Assembly: GCA_903905395.1 (NCBI GenBank) | Contig: CAIVGD010000391.1 | Coordinates: 1 to 7,815, forward strand | DNA: 7,815 bases | Direction: 5' to 3' | DNA from: an uncultured Verrucomicrobiota bacterium | GTDB taxonomy: Bacteria > Verrucomicrobiota > Verrucomicrobiia > Methylacidiphilales > Verrucolacustridaceae | Shown here: in pieces, positions 6,492 through 7,815 of the stretch | Numbering within the stretch: position 1 is the first letter of the stretch | How the letters are laid out: every line of letters begins with the position of its first letter | The notes under the pieces: model-generated | The model's database searches: none | What the model was told of the DNA's origin: nothing | What the model saw: only the letters and a program-made list of their open reading frames with translations | Made by a program: the position numbers and the translations under genes

Positions 6492-7040
6492 ATGATGGTT
6501 TTAATGCACTCCGATCCACTGTTTCCCCATATCCGCACGGTTCCCGATTATCCCAAGAAAGGAATCATGTTCCGCGACATCACCCCTTTACTGGGACATC
6601 CCAAAGCCCTCGCCGAAGCTTGCCGCCGGATGGCGGAGCCCTTTAAAAAATCACCCCCTCACTTCGTCGCCGGGATCGAGGCCCGTGGATTCATTCTCGG
6701 AGGCATCATCGCCCATATCCTTGGGGCAGGATTCATTCCCATCCGAAAACCCGGCAAACTCCCCGCCAAATCTGTCAGTCGGGAATACGCCCTCGAGTAC
6801 GGGTCGGGGATTCTCGAGCTTCATGAGGATTGCGTGCAAACCGACCAAAGCGTTCTCCTCGTGGACGATCTCGTCGCCACGGGAGGTTCCGCTGAAGCCG
6901 CCGTCCTTCTTCTTCGTTCCCTCGGCGCGGTTGTTGAGGCCGGTTCCTTTCTCGTCGATCTGCCAGACCTCGGAGGTAGAAAAAAACTTCAGGAACTCGG
7001 AGTTCGCTTCCACACCCTGCTGGAATTTCCCGGAGAGTGA
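6492..7040 (+). CDS. apt: Adenine phosphoribosyltransferase
   Basis: The enzyme converts adenine and PRPP to AMP and pyrophosphate in cytoplasmic purine salvage. The 182-residue protein has the expected length and all family landmarks: IRTVPDYPKKGIMFRDITPL (14-33), GIEARGFILG (61-70), RKPGKLP (85-91) with the following YALEYG, and the PRPP-binding motif VLLVDDLVATGGS (121-133). The end, LLEFPGE, is also typical. Three in-frame ATG codons lie at 6492, 6495 and 6504, none with a convincing Shine-Dalgarno sequence. The longest is given, but 6504 already supplies all conserved sequence. Hypoxanthine/guanine or xanthine phosphoribosyltransferases are less likely because the overall pattern follows Apt. 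The stop overlaps the start of the aldo/keto reductase by GTGA, so the two are probably an operon. The gene is divergent from the STAS gene across 136 bases. Confidence 0.95.
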   Translation: MMVLMHSDPLFPHIRTVPDYPKKGIMFRDITPLLGHPKALAEACRRMAEPFKKSPPHFVAGIEARGFILGGIIAHILGAGFIPIRKPGKLPAKSVSREYALEYGSGILELHEDCVQTDQSVLLVDDLVATGGSAEAAVLLLRSLGAVVEAGSFLVDLPDLGGRKKLQELGVRFHTLLEFPGE

Positions 7041-7815
7041 TCCCCACCCGTCGTTTTGGACGCACCGGCCTGCCGATGCCGGTCCTCACCTGCGGTGGAA
7101 TGCGTTTCCAGCATCGATGGGATGAAGAACCGCCTCAACCCATCCCGCCCGAGAATCAGGCCAACCTCGAAGCCATCATCGCCCACGCCCTTTCACTGGG
7201 CATACGGCACATAGAAACTGCCCGCGGGTATGGAACTTCCGAGGCTCAACTCGGTTCGATTTTACAAAAACTCCCTCGCGAAGACTTTATTCTCCAGACC
7301 AAGGTTTCTCCTCAAGCCGATCCGGCCGAATTCGAAAAGATCTTTCGCACCTCCCTGTCCCGCCTTGGCCTGCCTTGGGTTGACCTATTCGCGCTTCACG
7401 GCATTAATAACCGCGAAGTAATGGAGTGGTCTCTCCGCCCAGGCGGTTGCCTCGATCGCGCGCGCGAATGGCAGCGACAAGGACTCTGCCGTTGGGTCGG
7501 CTTTTCCACCCACGGCCCACCTGATGTGGTTGAAGAAACCGTCGCTGGGGGGCGCTTCGATTATCTCAATCTCCACTGGTTCTACATTTTTCAAGAACAC
7601 ACCCCCTCCCTCCGCGCCGCCCAGAAAAACGATATGGGTGTTTTTATTATCAGCCCCAACGACAAGGGCGGAATGCTCTACCAGCCTCCAGCAAAACTTG
7701 TCGAACTCACCCGCCCGCTCAGTCCCATGGCCTTCAACACCCTCTTTTGCCTTCGCAATCCCGAGATCCACACCCTCTCCATCGGAGCCACCAAACCTAC
7801 CGATCTGGATGAGCA
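7037..7815 (+). CDS. Aldo/keto reductase family oxidoreductase (COG1453-like), 5' part
   Basis: The frame runs off the window end after 259 residues; the family is usually longer, so the C-terminus is missing. The N-terminal RRFGRTGLPMPVLTCGGMRF (about 5-24) is the classic first strand of NAD(P)H-dependent aldo/keto reductases. It is followed by GIRHIETARGYGTSEAQLG (55-73), QTKV (87-90), VDLFALHGIN (115-124), GFSTHG (155-160) and GVFIISPNDKGG (201-212). Of the catalytic tetrad, Tyr (Y65), Lys (K89) and His (H121) are visible; the usual Asp is Glu (E60). PGGCL and HTLSIGA resemble the COG1453 branch, whose substrates are largely unknown. The start is GTG at 7037, overlapping the apt stop (GTGA). 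GGAGA directly abuts it, which is too close for a normal ribosome-binding site, so coupling to apt is likely. The later ATG at 7076 would remove the conserved FGRTGL strand. Substrate and pathway cannot be deduced. Confidence 0.88.
   Translation, partial: MIPTRRFGRTGLPMPVLTCGGMRFQHRWDEEPPQPIPPENQANLEAIIAHALSLGIRHIETARGYGTSEAQLGSILQKLPREDFILQTKVSPQADPAEFEKIFRTSLSRLGLPWVDLFALHGINNREVMEWSLRPGGCLDRAREWQRQGLCRWVGFSTHGPPDVVEETVAGGRFDYLNLHWFYIFQEHTPSLRAAQKNDMGVFIISPNDKGGMLYQPPAKLVELTRPLSPMAFNTLFCLRNPEIHTLSIGATKPTDLDE

Noticed and set aside
7385..7771. Minus-strand open frame of 128 codons at the right edge
   Set aside because: It is antisense to the aldo/keto reductase, which shows all its family motifs in the plus frame.

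Overview
The window is GC-rich, densely coded bacterial DNA. It contains a chromosomal mix of a heavy-metal efflux system, a signalling cluster and housekeeping metabolism. The RND transporter with its periplasmic adaptor implies a Gram-negative (two-membrane) cell. STAS/HATPase partner-switching genes combined with a COG1453-type aldo/keto reductase would suit Verrucomicrobiota or a related lineage, but this is a guess: nothing in the window fixes the taxon. I see no insertion sequence, tRNA, rRNA, CRISPR array or phage gene. No gene-free stretch exceeds about 140 bases.

Layout. (1) Positions 1-3665: the 3' end of a CusB-like membrane fusion protein and a complete CusA-like Cu(I)/Ag(I) RND pump, joined by an ATGA overlap. 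(2) Positions 3713-4219: an unrecognised small secreted protein with Trp-headed nine-residue repeats. (3) Positions 4273-4731: a stand-alone cyclic-nucleotide-binding-like domain that lacks the usual phosphate-binding Arg, behind a possible promoter that would give a near-leaderless transcript. (4) Positions 4863-5911: a protein made of two STAS domains in exact 102-residue register, overlapping by ATGA an RsbW/SpoIIAB-like HATPase kinase. (5) Positions 6023-6355, minus strand: a conventional single STAS protein converging on the kinase. (6) Positions 6492-7815: adenine phosphoribosyltransferase, overlapping by GTGA the start of an aldo/keto reductase that runs off the window.

How they may work together. 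The adaptor and pump form two parts of a tripartite efflux complex; the outer-membrane channel is not in view. The kinase, the double-STAS protein and the single STAS protein look like the kinase and antagonists of a partner switch, with the CNB-like protein as a possible sensor. No sigma factor and no PP2C phosphatase lies in the window, so the output is unknown. The most unusual item is the tandem-STAS protein and its translational coupling to the kinase. I found no clear evidence of a wholly new system.
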